Program-made: the position numbers and the translations under genes
Shown: positions 24,707 to 33,498 of the stretch, piece by piece
Numbering within the stretch: the stretch's first letter is position 1
Layout: each line of letters starts with the position of its first letter
Origin: Nocardia carnea NBRC 14403
Lineage (GTDB): Bacteria; Actinomycetota; Actinomycetes; Mycobacteriales; Mycobacteriaceae
Assembly: GCF_000308515.1 (NCBI RefSeq)
Contig: NZ_BAFV01000057.1
Location: forward strand, 1 to 64,000
Length of the DNA: 64,000 nt
Direction of reading: 5' to 3'
The notes under the pieces: model-generated
The model's input: only the letters and a program-made list of their open reading frames with translations
The model's database searches: none
Told to the model about the DNA's origin: nothing

Positions 24707-26488
24707 ATGATTTCGGGGAGGCGCGCGGTGTGGCGCGGGCTGCTGGTGCTGTTGGCGGTGCTCGTTCCGGTACTGGCCGGCTGCACCGCCGACCCACCGC
24801 CGCCCATCGCCAGTACCGACAGCCCGAAAACCGAACCGGCGCAGCCGACCAAGAACACGGTGGTGGTGGCCGTCGACGATATCGGGATCGGGTTCAATCC
24901 GCATCTGCGGTCGAACCAGTCCCCGGCGACGTCGGCGGTCGCGGCCATGGTGCTGCCGAGTCCCTTCCGGCCGACCCCGGATCCGGCCGCGCCCGGCGCG
25001 ACGTTGTGGGTACCGGATACCGCCCTGCTCGAATCGGCGACGGTCACCTCACAGGCGCCGTTCACCATCACCTACCAGTTGAAGGACCAGGCCAACTGGT
25101 CCGACGGCGCGCCCATCGCGGCCGAGGATTTCTGGTACCTGTGGCAGCAGATGATCACCCAGCCCGGAGTGATCGACCCCGCCGGGTACCGGCTCATCTC
25201 CGATGTCCGCTCGTCGGGCGGCGGAAAAACCGTCACCGTTGTCCTGAACGAGCCGTATCCGGCATGGTCGCAGTTGTTCGCGAATCTGCTGCCCTCACAT
25301 CTGATGAAGGATTCGCCGGGCGGCTTCCAGCGCACACTGGTCGAGCAGATCCCGGTATCGGGCGGTAATTTCACCATCGAATCCGCCGACCCCGGCCGCG
25401 ACGAGATCCTGCTGGAGCGCAACGACCGGTTCTGGGGCACCCCCGCCCGGCCCGACCAAATCCTGCTGCGCCGCGGCGGCACCACCGCCCAGCTCGCCGA
25501 TTCGCTGCGCAACGGCGATACCCAGATGGCACTCGTACACGGCGGTGTCGCCACCGAAGCCCAGCTCGCCGCGATCCCCTCGGTGCGGACCGCGATCATG
25601 CCGCAATCCCGGCAGCTACGGCTGACCCTCAACGGCCGCGACGGTGTCCTCGCCGATCACCGGGTGCGCACGGCGGTACTGGCCCTGCTCGACCCGGCAC
25701 TACTGGCCACCGTCGGCGCCCAGACCGGGAACTGGGTGGAACCGGTTCGCGCACAGGTGCTTTCCCCCTCCGACCCCGGTTATACATCCACCCAGCCACC
25801 GCCGCTCAATGCCGACCAGGCCTTCGGATTGCTGGCCGAGGCCGGTTTCGGCCGGGCACCGGAACCACCCCCGGTCTCGGCGACCTCCCCCGCACCGCGA
25901 CCGCGTTCACTGGCCCGCAACGGTGAACCACTCGTCCTGCGAATCGGCGCGGTGACCGGCGACGATACTGCCCTGGCCGTCGCCAATACCGCCGCCGACC
26001 AGCTGCGCAGCGCCGGTATCGATGCCTCGGTGCGCAGCCTGCCGGCCGACGAGCTGTACGGGAAGGAACTGGTCGAGAACACCATCGACGCCGTGGTCGG
26101 CTGGGAGGCGACCGGTGGTGACCCCGCCACAGCACTGGCCTCCCGCTACGGTTGTCCGCCCGCGGCCCCCGCCGGGTCGCGCGAAGACGGTGAAACCGAA
26201 ACCGAGGTGCCCGCCGCCGTGGAAGCGGCGCGCCAGGCGCCCAGCAACCTGTCCGGTGTCTGCGATCCGGAATTCCAGCCGGCGATCGCCGGCGCCCTGC
26301 ACGGGGTCGAGGTGCCGCGCACCCTGGCCGACGCCGAACCACGGCTGTGGGGCGAATCCATCGTATTGCCGATCGTGCAGGACAACGTGGTCGCCGCGGC
26401 CGGCCCCTCGGTGGACGGCGCCTCGCTCAGCGGAGCCATCCAGGCGGGCATCTTCGGTGACGCGGCGATGTGGCGGCGGATACCGTGA
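24707..26488 (+). CDS. lpqW: Lipoprotein LpqW-like (family 5 solute-binding fold)
   Basis: The 593-aa lipoprotein begins with a signal peptide ending in the lipobox VLAGC (Cys about residue 25), then a family-5 extracellular solute-binding fold: DQANWSDGAPIAAEDFWYLW, LPSHL, and a C-terminal acidic Pro-rich portion. In mycobacteria LpqW (Rv1166) does not act as a transporter but controls the branch point between polar PIMs and lipoarabinomannan, interacting genetically with pimE. Order typA-lpqW-mshB is the same here, supporting this identity over an orphan binding protein. No permease or ATPase gene is adjacent. mshB starts within its stop (GTGA). Confidence 0.85.
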   Translation: MISGRRAVWRGLLVLLAVLVPVLAGCTADPPPPIASTDSPKTEPAQPTKNTVVVAVDDIGIGFNPHLRSNQSPATSAVAAMVLPSPFRPTPDPAAPGATLWVPDTALLESATVTSQAPFTITYQLKDQANWSDGAPIAAEDFWYLWQQMITQPGVIDPAGYRLISDVRSSGGGKTVTVVLNEPYPAWSQLFANLLPSHLMKDSPGGFQRTLVEQIPVSGGNFTIESADPGRDEILLERNDRFWGTPARPDQILLRRGGTTAQLADSLRNGDTQMALVHGGVATEAQLAAIPSVRTAIMPQSRQLRLTLNGRDGVLADHRVRTAVLALLDPALLATVGAQTGNWVEPVRAQVLSPSDPGYTSTQPPPLNADQAFGLLAEAGFGRAPEPPPVSATSPAPRPRSLARNGEPLVLRIGAVTGDDTALAVANTAADQLRSAGIDASVRSLPADELYGKELVENTIDAVVGWEATGGDPATALASRYGCPPAAPAGSREDGETETEVPAAVEAARQAPSNLSGVCDPEFQPAIAGALHGVEVPRTLADAEPRLWGESIVLPIVQDNVVAAAGPSVDGASLSGAIQAGIFGDAAMWRRIP

Positions 26489-27390
26489 CGTCCGCCGACC
26501 GGTCCGGCGCCGGGCGAGAAGGCGGGCTGTTGCTGGTGCACGCCCACCCGGACGACGAAAGCATCACCACCGGCGGGACCATCGCGCACTACCGCCGACT
26601 CGGGTACCCGGTCACCGTGGTGACCTGCACGCTCGGTGAAGAAGGCGAGATCATCGGCGACGAATGGGCCGGATTGGCCGCCGATCACGCCGACCAGCTC
26701 GGCGGCTACCGCATCGGCGAACTGACCCGCGCCCTCACCGAACTCGGCGCCGGGCCCCCGTGTTTCCTCGGCGGTGCCGGCCGCTGGCGCGATTCCGGTA
26801 TGGCAGGCACCCCGGCCGCCGAACATCCGCGTGCCTTCGTCCGGTCCGGTGACGCCGCCGTCGAAGCGCTGGTCGAGGTGATCCTGCGCTTGCGGCCCCG
26901 CGTGGTCGTGACCTACGACCCCCACGGCGGCTACGGGCATCCCGACCATATCCGGGCACATCAGGTCACCACCACCGCGGTGACGGCCGCGGCAGCCGCG
27001 GGCTGGGACACTCCCAAGCTCTACTGGACCGTGACCGACGCCGATATCCTGCACGATCATCTGCGGGCACTGGCCCGGCGCACCGTCGACGGCCTGCCCG
27101 GCGCCCTGCCCCCCGGCTGGCGGCTCGCGGCCGAGAACGAACTGGCCTGTGTACCGAGCGCTTCGGTGACCACGACGATCGATGTTGCCGAGGTGCTGCC
27201 CGGTAAACGTGCCGCGCTGCGGGCCCATGCCACCCAGCTCGCCGTCGCGCCCTCGGGGCGCGAGTTCGCGCTCACCAATATGGTCGCCCAGCCGGTTCTT
27301 CCCGAGGAGCACTACATATTGGCCCGCGGCCGGATCGGGCCGCGCGCCGAGGACGGCCGCGAAGACGATCTGTTCGCCGGACTGGCGTAG
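26485..27390 (+). CDS. mshB: GlcNAc-Ins deacetylase of mycothiol synthesis
   Basis: MshB removes the acetyl group from 1D-myo-inositol 2-acetamido-2-deoxy-alpha-D-glucopyranoside, the second enzymatic step toward mycothiol. The 301-aa LmbE-family zinc enzyme has AHPDDE at 20-25 (zinc His and Asp, general base Asp), the second zinc His in GGYGHPDHIRAHQ, and a C-terminal SGREFALTNM block. GTG 26485 overlaps the lpqW stop as GTGA; the in-frame upstream ATG would lie inside lpqW. The length is close to the 303 residues of the tuberculosis enzyme. It is followed by a short open frame and the Rv1171-like membrane protein. Confidence 0.94.
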   Translation: MTSADRSGAGREGGLLLVHAHPDDESITTGGTIAHYRRLGYPVTVVTCTLGEEGEIIGDEWAGLAADHADQLGGYRIGELTRALTELGAGPPCFLGGAGRWRDSGMAGTPAAEHPRAFVRSGDAAVEALVEVILRLRPRVVVTYDPHGGYGHPDHIRAHQVTTTAVTAAAAAGWDTPKLYWTVTDADILHDHLRALARRTVDGLPGALPPGWRLAAENELACVPSASVTTTIDVAEVLPGKRAALRAHATQLAVAPSGREFALTNMVAQPVLPEEHYILARGRIGPRAEDGREDDLFAGLA

Positions 27391-27426
27391 CCGCCGCGTA
27401 CCGCGGCGCCGAATACACTCGTCCGC

Positions 27427-27513
27427 ATGCAGTACTGGGAATTCGAGGGTGGCCCGGCCCGCGCGGCACGGGTGACAGCAGGTGCACCGCCGGCGACTCG
27501 GCCGCGCGGGTGA
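27427..27513 (+). CDS. Possible 28-residue leader ORF before the Rv1171-like gene
   Basis: An ATG at 27427 opens a 28-codon frame (MQYWEFEGGPARAARVTAGA, then eight more residues) that ends with TGA overlapping the GTG start of the next gene, the same GTGA coupling used by neighbouring genes. It is too short for family assignment. It could be a translated leader that delivers ribosomes to the membrane protein gene, or chance. Confidence 0.35.
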   Translation: MQYWEFEGGPARAARVTAGAPPATRPRG

Positions 27514-27959
27514 CCGCCACCGTGGACGATTCGGCGGCCCCGGCCCGGAGCCCGCGGTCGCGGATCGGCGGCTGGGCCGCGGCTGCCGTGATCGGGATAC
27601 CCGGCCCGCTGATCATCGCCGTACTCGTCATGGACGCGGTGATCGCCTTGATCCTCGAGGTGCTCTATCTCCCGCTCTATATCGGCACGGTGCCGGTACC
27701 GATCACCGCGATCCTGGCCGGACCGGTGAATCTGGCGCTGGTGTGGGCGGTTGCGACGGTGAGCACCCGGCTGTCGGTACTTTTCCTGCCGGTCGGCGCC
27801 TGGCTGGCCGCGTTCCTGATCGCCGCCAGCCGGGGTCCGGGCGGTGACTACCCGCTGCGCAGTGATCTGCCGACACTGCTGCTGTTCCTGAGCGGGGCGG
27901 TGGTACCGCTGATCTACATGTATGTGGCGGCGAACCGGCCGAAGCCTGCGACGAGGTAA
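27510..27959 (+). CDS. Conserved membrane protein (Rv1171-like)
   Basis: The 149-aa protein has a polar N-terminus and four predicted membrane helices: about residues 22-52 (VIGIPGPLIIAVLVMDAVIAL), 63-85, 88-107 and 122-141. No catalytic motif is apparent. The location after mshB matches Rv1171 of M. tuberculosis, a conserved membrane protein of unknown role. The GTG at 27510 overlaps the stop of a 28-codon frame. The gene converges on the DUF1906 gene with a gap of only seven bases. Confidence 0.8.
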   Translation: MTATVDDSAAPARSPRSRIGGWAAAAVIGIPGPLIIAVLVMDAVIALILEVLYLPLYIGTVPVPITAILAGPVNLALVWAVATVSTRLSVLFLPVGAWLAAFLIAASRGPGGDYPLRSDLPTLLLFLSGAVVPLIYMYVAANRPKPATR

Positions 27960-27966
27960 CCGCCGC

Positions 27967-28679
27967 TCACCAGGCGCCGTATTCCGCGGTGAGGATATTG
28001 TTCACATCCACCCCCACCCCGTCCACCGTGCGATCGTCGATCTCGAACTGGTGCAGATTCGCCGCCGGATGGACGAATCCCTCCGGGGTGCCCCAATCGT
28101 GCTGCCAGAACCATGCCCCCACCCCGCGATCCGGGCCAGTTCGATGGTGGGGGCATTGGCGTAGACACCGGTGTTCTCGCGCCCCACCACCGATTGCCAG
28201 CCGTGCAGGTACGGCAGGATCATGGTCGCGAAATCGACCGGCGTGGGATTGTCGTCGATGGACGCGTAGATGGGCCGATTCTCCGGACCGCCCGCGTCAC
28301 GGTGCAATTCCAGCCCGCGTTCGGCATGCCGCTTCCCGGCTTCCAGCCCGCCCCGCCAGTCCGCGGTGGGTCCCTTGCCGAACTGGTAACAGGACACTAT
28401 CGCGAGCCCGGCCTCGCGTAATGCCGAGACCTCCACGGCCAGCAGCGGTTTCCCTTCCATCCACTCCGCTCCCGGGCGGCGATCCGACACATACCTGATA
28501 ACACCCGCGTGCCCTGCTGCCTTGATCGCCGCCGCCGACGGGACACCCGCCGCATAGTCGAGCAACGTCCCCCGCGGTGCGGCCGCGGCGGGCCGGGCCC
28601 CGAACACCGAACCCACCGCTCCCGCCGCGACACCGGCGGCGGTGTACCCGAGCAGCGCACGTCGTGACAGCGAAACCAT
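27967..28679 (-). pseudogene. Frameshifted DUF1906 (glycoside-hydrolase-like) secreted protein
   Basis: The reading frame begins at ATG 28679 after AAGGAGT, with a twin-arginine signal (SRRALLGYTAAGVAAGAVGS, then AAAA cleavage site). It proceeds through LDYAAGVPSAAAIKAAGHAG, IRYVSDRR, SCYQFGKGPTADWRGG and YASIDDNPTPVDF, typical of the DUF1906/Rv2525c-like TIM-barrel fold. Near 28116-28125 the frame breaks: the original frame gives unrelated residues, while the +1 frame gives AWFWQHDWGTPEGFVHPAAN and ends ...NNILTAEYGAW at 27967. Insertion of one G in the run of five restores a normal protein of about 237 residues. This is either a real mutation or a sequencing error. Confidence 0.8.
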
Positions 28680-28837
28680 CCAAGACTCCTTCGCACCCGC
28701 TGGAAACCGCAAAAGTCCGTTCGGGTGCCGTCCCGCCACAGTGCGCATCGACAACCTCGAACGCGGAAACCATTGCAACACGTGCGGTGTGCTCTACCAC
28801 GCTGACGCGCGGGGCCCTGCGGTACTCGGCGGCGGTG

Positions 28838-30010
28838 TTACAGCAGACGGTCGATCCGTGCGGCTACATCCAGGGTGCGGGTGGCCGGGTCGGAGAGTTC
28901 GGCACGGACGACTCGCACCACCTGGGCGATGATCTGTTTCCTGATTCCGCCCAGGACTCCCAGAGCGGCCGCGCGCATACCCTGGGCCGCGTATTCGAGG
29001 CGGACGTCTTCGCGGGCGGGTGGATCCACCTCGACCACGATCAGCAGCGGGTCGGCGGCGTGGGCGGTGAGGACCAGGGGGATCTCCAGGTCGGCCCGGT
29101 AGCGGTTGTCCTTGAGGACGTTGACGGTGATGTCGAGCGATACCGGGACCGTGAGATCGAAACGCACCAAAGCGATATCGCCGTCCGCCGCCGGCGCCGC
29201 CGGTAGGTCGGTGAGCAGCGGCTGCCCGACCTCGCCGCGCACCGTGACCTCGGCAGCCGCGCGGGGACCGGTGCGGAAAGGGCCGATTTCGATCGGCCGG
29301 CCGGCCAGATACGCGACGAAACCGCCAAGACGTTCCCGGGTGACCATCCACGGGAAGAAACGGCGGCCGAACTCGGCGTAGTCGATCCACTCGAATTCGG
29401 TGCGGCGACGATGCGGGGAACGCCGGCCGTCGACGATGGCCTCGACATCGTAGATCCGGCTGCGCATGACACCGGGATCGCACAGCATCGCATTCACCCG
29501 GTTCGCCACCTCGTTCTGCAGCAGTCCGGAGATCGGGTCGAGCATCCATTCGGCCACCGAATCCGCCGCGGCCAGACGCAACAGCACCCGTACATCCGAC
29601 CGCCGGACCTCGGGGATATCGATCACGATGAGCAGCGGGTCAGCGGTGCGGGCGTGGAAGGTGAGGTCGATCGAGACCACCGTTTCCAGCCCGAGCCGAC
29701 GGCCACCGAGCAGAATTTTCGCGGCCAGCGAGACCGGTATCCGGACATCGAAGCTGACCCGCGAACCGCGGCGCACCACCTCGGGCCGGCCGATCCGGCC
29801 TTCGGCCCGGAAACCGGCGAGCCCGGCCGGGCCGAGATTGAACGGGCCGATACTCAGCCCACGTCCGGTGATCCCGGCGACCGCCGCCTCGATCCGGGAT
29901 TCGGTCACCGCGTGGGTGACGAATCGTTCGCCGAATTCGGCGTAGTCGATCCATTCCATCTCGACTGCTTCGACCGGTTCCATGAGCCGTTCCGACACCT
30001 TCACCTCCAC
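28838..30010 (-). CDS. Protein with two tandem copies of an unknown ~185-residue domain
   Basis: No named family was recognised. The 390-aa protein is an internal duplication: WIDYAEFG occurs at residues 20-27 and again at 208-215, each followed by (S/E)IGPF plus a Gly-rich turn, alternating beta strands (VSFDVRIPVSL / VRFDLTVPVSL), and ADPLLIVI / ADPLLIVV. The repeat spacing is 188 residues. It has no signal peptide or membrane helix. The long amphipathic strands with a closing helix (LLQNEVANRVNAML) recall lipid-binding folds such as TULIP/SMP domains, but this is only an impression. It stands alone between the DUF1906 gene and a CHAP-like lipoprotein. Confidence 0.75.
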   Translation of the reverse strand: MEVKVSERLMEPVEAVEMEWIDYAEFGERFVTHAVTESRIEAAVAGITGRGLSIGPFNLGPAGLAGFRAEGRIGRPEVVRRGSRVSFDVRIPVSLAAKILLGGRRLGLETVVSIDLTFHARTADPLLIVIDIPEVRRSDVRVLLRLAAADSVAEWMLDPISGLLQNEVANRVNAMLCDPGVMRSRIYDVEAIVDGRRSPHRRRTEFEWIDYAEFGRRFFPWMVTRERLGGFVAYLAGRPIEIGPFRTGPRAAAEVTVRGEVGQPLLTDLPAAPAADGDIALVRFDLTVPVSLDITVNVLKDNRYRADLEIPLVLTAHAADPLLIVVEVDPPAREDVRLEYAAQGMRAAALGVLGGIRKQIIAQVVRVVRAELSDPATRTLDVAARIDRLL

Positions 30011-30067
30011 CGCTGGAGCTCACGCTACGCGATCGAGGTTTCGGCCCGGTGGAGCTGTCCCGGTCGG

Positions 30068-30688
30068 CTACAACCGGCCGTATCCGACGATCGCGATATC
30101 GGCGGTGACGGCCGGATTCCACCGTTCGATATGTACCTCGTCGTCTTCGTTGCCGCCGATCGTTGTCAGGACTCCGCCTTCGGAAACGAGCACGATGTTT
30201 GTGTGCTGTCCGAACCTGCTGTCCGGGCCGTACAGGATCACTTCTCCGGTGTCCGGCCGGTAGTCCGGCCGATACGGGACGAACCGGCCCTGGCTCTGGA
30301 AGTACTCCTGCAGGGTGTACACGCCGGGGATCCGCCAAGAGCCGGAATTCGGGTTGACCAGCGGCATCCCGGCGGCGCGAAACACCCAGCTCACGAAGTT
30401 CGCGCACCAGGGTTCGGTGGCACCTTCGGAGTATCCGGGCCCGGAGCGGGGCGCGGCGAACTCGGCCGCGGCAGCGTCGACGATCCTGGCCTGCGCCGAT
30501 GTCAGTGCGGACCGGTCGACGGCCGGAAATTCGGTGAGCCGATCCCCGACGATACCGTCGCCGGATCCGGGTAGCGCGCAACCGGTTGACACCGCGGCCA
30601 TCACGGCTACCAGGGCACACCAGGAAATTGCCGCGCGTCGCGCCGGCCGACTCCGCGGGAGGGCGTATCGGTTATTCGTGTTCACCAT
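30068..30688 (-). CDS. CHAP-like cysteine amidase lipoprotein
   Basis: The 206-aa product has a lipoprotein signal (RRAAISWCALVAVMAAVSTGC, lipobox STGC) and a catalytic-type domain with the Cys in GATEPWCANFVSWVFRAAG, the His in RFGQHTNIVLV and a following IGGNED loop, the order found in CHAP/NlpC-P60 amidases. ATG 30688 (MVNTNNRYALP) is selected because the upstream 28 residues are not signal-like. It would be anchored in the membrane and act on peptidoglycan peptides or another amide. It has no coupled neighbour; the promoter lies in the 91 bp before the MFS gene. Confidence 0.75.
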   Translation of the reverse strand: MVNTNNRYALPRSRPARRAAISWCALVAVMAAVSTGCALPGSGDGIVGDRLTEFPAVDRSALTSAQARIVDAAAAEFAAPRSGPGYSEGATEPWCANFVSWVFRAAGMPLVNPNSGSWRIPGVYTLQEYFQSQGRFVPYRPDYRPDTGEVILYGPDSRFGQHTNIVLVSEGGVLTTIGGNEDDEVHIERWNPAVTADIAIVGYGRL

Positions 30689-30779
30689 TGCTGCTTCGGA
30701 TCCGATGCCCTGTTCGTGAACACACGGCACGGAGCGTACGCACCGGGCGCCGCGGTAACCACAGGGTCGCACCGCTTCA

Positions 30780-32219
30780 TCATGCGGTATCCGCCACGTC
30801 GGCCTGTTTCGGGATCAGCGCGGTGAGCGCGATGGCCGCGCAGGCGGCGGCGACGGAGATCAGGAAGGTGGTGTGGAACGCATCCCGGGACGGCAGGGCC
30901 TGACTGCCGAGGGTGATGGTCATATTGGCCAGCACCGCACTCATCACCGCGGCCGAGGTGGATGTGCCGACCGAACGCATCAGTGCGTTCAACCCGTTCG
31001 CGGCCGCGGTTTCGGTGACCGGGACCGCACCCATGATCAGCGCGGGCATCGCGGCGTAAGCCAGCCCGACACCGCCCGCGACCAGGACCGACGCCAGCAT
31101 GATCTGCCAGACACTGTTCATCATCGCCGAAGCGCACAGATAGCCGAGACCGACCACGCCCGACCCGATCCCGAGGGTCAGTTTCGGGCCGAAGCGGGCC
31201 GAGATCCGCGCCGATACCGGGGAGAGCAGCATCATCACGCAGCCGCTCGGTGCCAGCGCCAGCCCGGCCGCAACCATGGACAAGCCGAATCCGTAGCCGG
31301 TTTCGGCCGGGGCCATCAACAGCTGCGGGAAGGTCAGCGACATGCCGTAGAGGGAGAATCCGACGGCGATCGAGGCGATATTGGTGAACAGCACGCGGGG
31401 TCGCGCGGATACCCGCAGATCCACCAGCGGGTGCCGGCGGCTGATCTCGTATCGGCCCCAGCCGAGGAAGACCAGGATCGATATCGCGAACAGGGTGAGG
31501 ATCGAGGAACTGGTCCAACCCCATTGCGCGCCCTGGGTGATCGCGATGAGCAGGGCCAGCAGGGCGGTAGCCAATCCCGCGGCACCACCGAAATCGAACG
31601 GGGCGGGTGTGCGCACCGGCGATTCGGGGACGAACCGGAAGATCAGCCCCGCCCCGACCGTGCCCATGGCGGCCGCGGCCCAGAACAGCACATGCCAATC
31701 GGCGTGCTCGGCGATGACGGCGGCCAGCGGTAATCCGATCGCCCCGCCCACGCCCAGCGTGGAACTCATCACCGCCATGGCCGAACCGACGCGCTCCGGC
31801 GGTAATTCGTCGCGCAGGATGCTGATCCCCAACGGGATGGCACCGATCGCCACCCCCTGGAGCGCGCGCCCGGCGACCGACGGAATCAGCGACGACGACA
31901 TCGCGCACAGCACCGAGCCGATGACCATCGCGAGCAGGTCGAACAGCAGGATGCGGCGTTTGCCGAACATATCGCCGAGACGGCCGCTGATCGGCGTGCA
32001 CACCGCCGAAGCCAGCAGGGTCACCGTGATCACCCAGGAGGCATTGGTGGGCGTGGTGTTCAGGAGGGCCGGCAGGCTCGGGATGAGCGGGACGACCAGT
32101 GTCTGCATGAGCGAGACGACGATGCCGATGGTGCTGAGCGTCGCGATCAGGATGGTCGGCGATACGCCCGGACGACCCCGTTCGCCGGATCTGGAGGGGT
32201 CATCGGCAACGGCGGTCAC
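30780..32219 (-). CDS. MFS drug-efflux transporter (DHA2/14-TMS type)
   Basis: The 479-aa integral membrane protein has the MFS motif A in GRLGDMFGKRRILL, the DHA2 segment SVAGRALQGVAIGAIPLGI, and 13-14 predicted helices. GTG 32219 (VTAVADDPSRSG) is preferred to the upstream ATG at 32264 because it leaves room for a promoter before the divergent MarR gene. Members export drugs or dyes by proton antiport; the substrate cannot be predicted. The divergent MarR-type regulator and the palindrome at 32250-32263 suggest substrate-induced derepression. Confidence 0.88.
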   Translation of the reverse strand: MTAVADDPSRSGERGRPGVSPTILIATLSTIGIVVSLMQTLVVPLIPSLPALLNTTPTNASWVITVTLLASAVCTPISGRLGDMFGKRRILLFDLLAMVIGSVLCAMSSSLIPSVAGRALQGVAIGAIPLGISILRDELPPERVGSAMAVMSSTLGVGGAIGLPLAAVIAEHADWHVLFWAAAAMGTVGAGLIFRFVPESPVRTPAPFDFGGAAGLATALLALLIAITQGAQWGWTSSSILTLFAISILVFLGWGRYEISRRHPLVDLRVSARPRVLFTNIASIAVGFSLYGMSLTFPQLLMAPAETGYGFGLSMVAAGLALAPSGCVMMLLSPVSARISARFGPKLTLGIGSGVVGLGYLCASAMMNSVWQIMLASVLVAGGVGLAYAAMPALIMGAVPVTETAAANGLNALMRSVGTSTSAAVMSAVLANMTITLGSQALPSRDAFHTTFLISVAAACAAIALTALIPKQADVADTA

Positions 32220-32249
32220 GCCTATGCACGTTACATAGCCTGTGTATGG

Positions 32250-32263
32250 TGCACAATTTTGCA
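32250..32263. promoter_or_regulatory. MarR-type operator palindrome TGCACAATTTTGCA
   Basis: A 14-bp imperfect palindrome (TGCA...TGCA outer arms, two mismatches inside) sits centrally in the 74-bp MFS/MarR divergent spacer. Additional CATA...TATG half-sites lie at 32234-32248. Position and size fit a MarR dimer site. Confidence 0.5.
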
Positions 32264-32293
32264 ATCGGACGAATCAGACGCCATAGTGGCCGA

Positions 32294-32809
32294 ATGTCCG
32301 ATTCGGCTCTGCCCGCCGGTGCGGCGGATCACCGGGATCCGACCGTCCTTGCACGGCTCGTCCTGGAGTTGACCCTGCTGTCCCGGCACCATCCCGCCGC
32401 GCGCCGCAGAACCCCGTTCCAGCTGGACAGATCCGCGTATCTGATCCTGACCCGCCTACAGCTCGGGGCACCGCTGTCGCTGCGCGAACTGGCCGAGGCG
32501 TTCGGTCTCGATGTCTCCACGATCAACCGGCAGGTTGCCGCGATGATCGAACAGGACCTGGTGGAACGAGTCCCCGACCCCGACGGCGGGGTAGCACGCA
32601 AGATCCGGCCGAGCGAAAAGGGAATCCGGCTCATCGAGGCCGATCTCGAACTGCAGCGCAGCGGAGTCGCGAATATGCTCGCCGACTGGCCCGACGACGA
32701 AATCGACCAGCTGGTCCGGCTGATGGAGCGGTTCAACGAAAGCGTCGAAGGAGTCGTGCGCCACCCCTGGCCGCGCCCGTACCGGCCCGCGCGTTCGGGC
32801 GGTCGATAA
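32294..32809 (+). CDS. MarR-family transcriptional regulator
   Basis: The 171-aa protein contains a winged helix-turn-helix (about residues 55-115: APLSLRELAEAFGLDVSTIN, RQVAAMIEQDLVERVPDPD, KIRPSEKGIRLI) and a C-terminal dimerisation helix. ATG 32294 is used; an in-frame ATG at 32246 would place the palindrome inside the coding sequence. It is divergent from an MFS exporter and most likely its repressor. The ligand is unknown. Confidence 0.85.
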   Translation: MSDSALPAGAADHRDPTVLARLVLELTLLSRHHPAARRRTPFQLDRSAYLILTRLQLGAPLSLRELAEAFGLDVSTINRQVAAMIEQDLVERVPDPDGGVARKIRPSEKGIRLIEADLELQRSGVANMLADWPDDEIDQLVRLMERFNESVEGVVRHPWPRPYRPARSGGR

Positions 32810-32862
32810 GAACGAACTCGCCGGTCACGTGGTGTTCTCCGGCAGCCGGTACCGTTGAGCCC

Positions 32863-33450
32863 ATGATCACGCTCAAAAAAGAAGACGGCGCTGCGGATCT
32901 CGCGGGGATGACCAAGCTGAGTGTCGGCGTCAGCTGGGATCCCTCCGCGGGCGCCAGCGGTGGCGCGCTCGGCTGGGCGCGCCGCAAGAAGGGGGTGGAC
33001 CTGGACCTCATCGCCATCCTCATGCAGGGCAGTGAACCGGTGCGGTTCGCCGGCCTGGACTCGCTGGACCCGCTGGGCAACGGCTCGGTGCTGCACTCCG
33101 GCGACGAGCAGACCGGTGCGGCCGCCGGGGACGACGAAACCGTGCACGTCACGTTCGGCGATGTTCCCGACGGTATCGACGCGGTCATCTTCGTCGCGGC
33201 CGCGTTCAAGAAGGGAACCTCCTTCGAGAAGGCGAACAATATCTCCTTCAAGGTGTACGACGCGTCCGGTGGCAGCAGCCAGCAGGTGGCCGATATCTGG
33301 CCGTCGCTGCTGGGGGCCGACAATGCGAACGCCGTGGCCCGCGCGTTCCGCAACGGCAATGCCTGGCAGCTGGAAGTGCTGAACCGCAAGGGCAAGATCA
33401 AGCAGGGCGATAAGCAGGCGCTGCTGCGGTTCGCCATGGGCGGTCAGTGA
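32863..33450 (+). CDS. TerD-family calcium-binding stress protein
   Basis: The 195-aa protein is a full-length TerD domain: MITLKKEDGAADLAGMTKLS, VGVSWDPS, the acidic KKGVDLDLIAILM strand, FVAAAFKKGTSFEKANNISF and the YDASG calcium-type loop. TerD proteins bind Ca2+ and are associated with tellurite resistance, phage inhibition and general stress. Here it is a single orphan copy with none of the usual ter partners (TerC, TerZ, TerB), which is common in actinobacteria and associated with differentiation in Streptomyces. It follows the MarR gene by 53 bp. A terminator-like hairpin lies 20 bp past the stop. Confidence 0.9.
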   Translation: MITLKKEDGAADLAGMTKLSVGVSWDPSAGASGGALGWARRKKGVDLDLIAILMQGSEPVRFAGLDSLDPLGNGSVLHSGDEQTGAAAGDDETVHVTFGDVPDGIDAVIFVAAAFKKGTSFEKANNISFKVYDASGGSSQQVADIWPSLLGADNANAVARAFRNGNAWQLEVLNRKGKIKQGDKQALLRFAMGGQ

Positions 33451-33469
33451 ACAAGACCTGAACGGGCAT

Positions 33470-33491
33470 ACGCCGGCTCCCCCGCCGGCGT
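33470..33491 (+). terminator. Terminator-like hairpin after the TerD gene
   Basis: Perfect 8-bp arms ACGCCGGC and GCCGGCGT flank a TCCCCC loop, and the stem can be extended by GGCA/TGCC with one bulge. There is no T-run, as is usual in high-GC actinobacteria. Confidence 0.6.
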
Positions 33492-33498
33492 TGCCTGT

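Noticed and set aside
24707..26488. Interpreting the lipoprotein as the binding protein of a peptide transporter
   Set aside because: No permease or ATPase is adjacent, and the typA-lpqW-mshB order matches the mycobacterial regulator LpqW.
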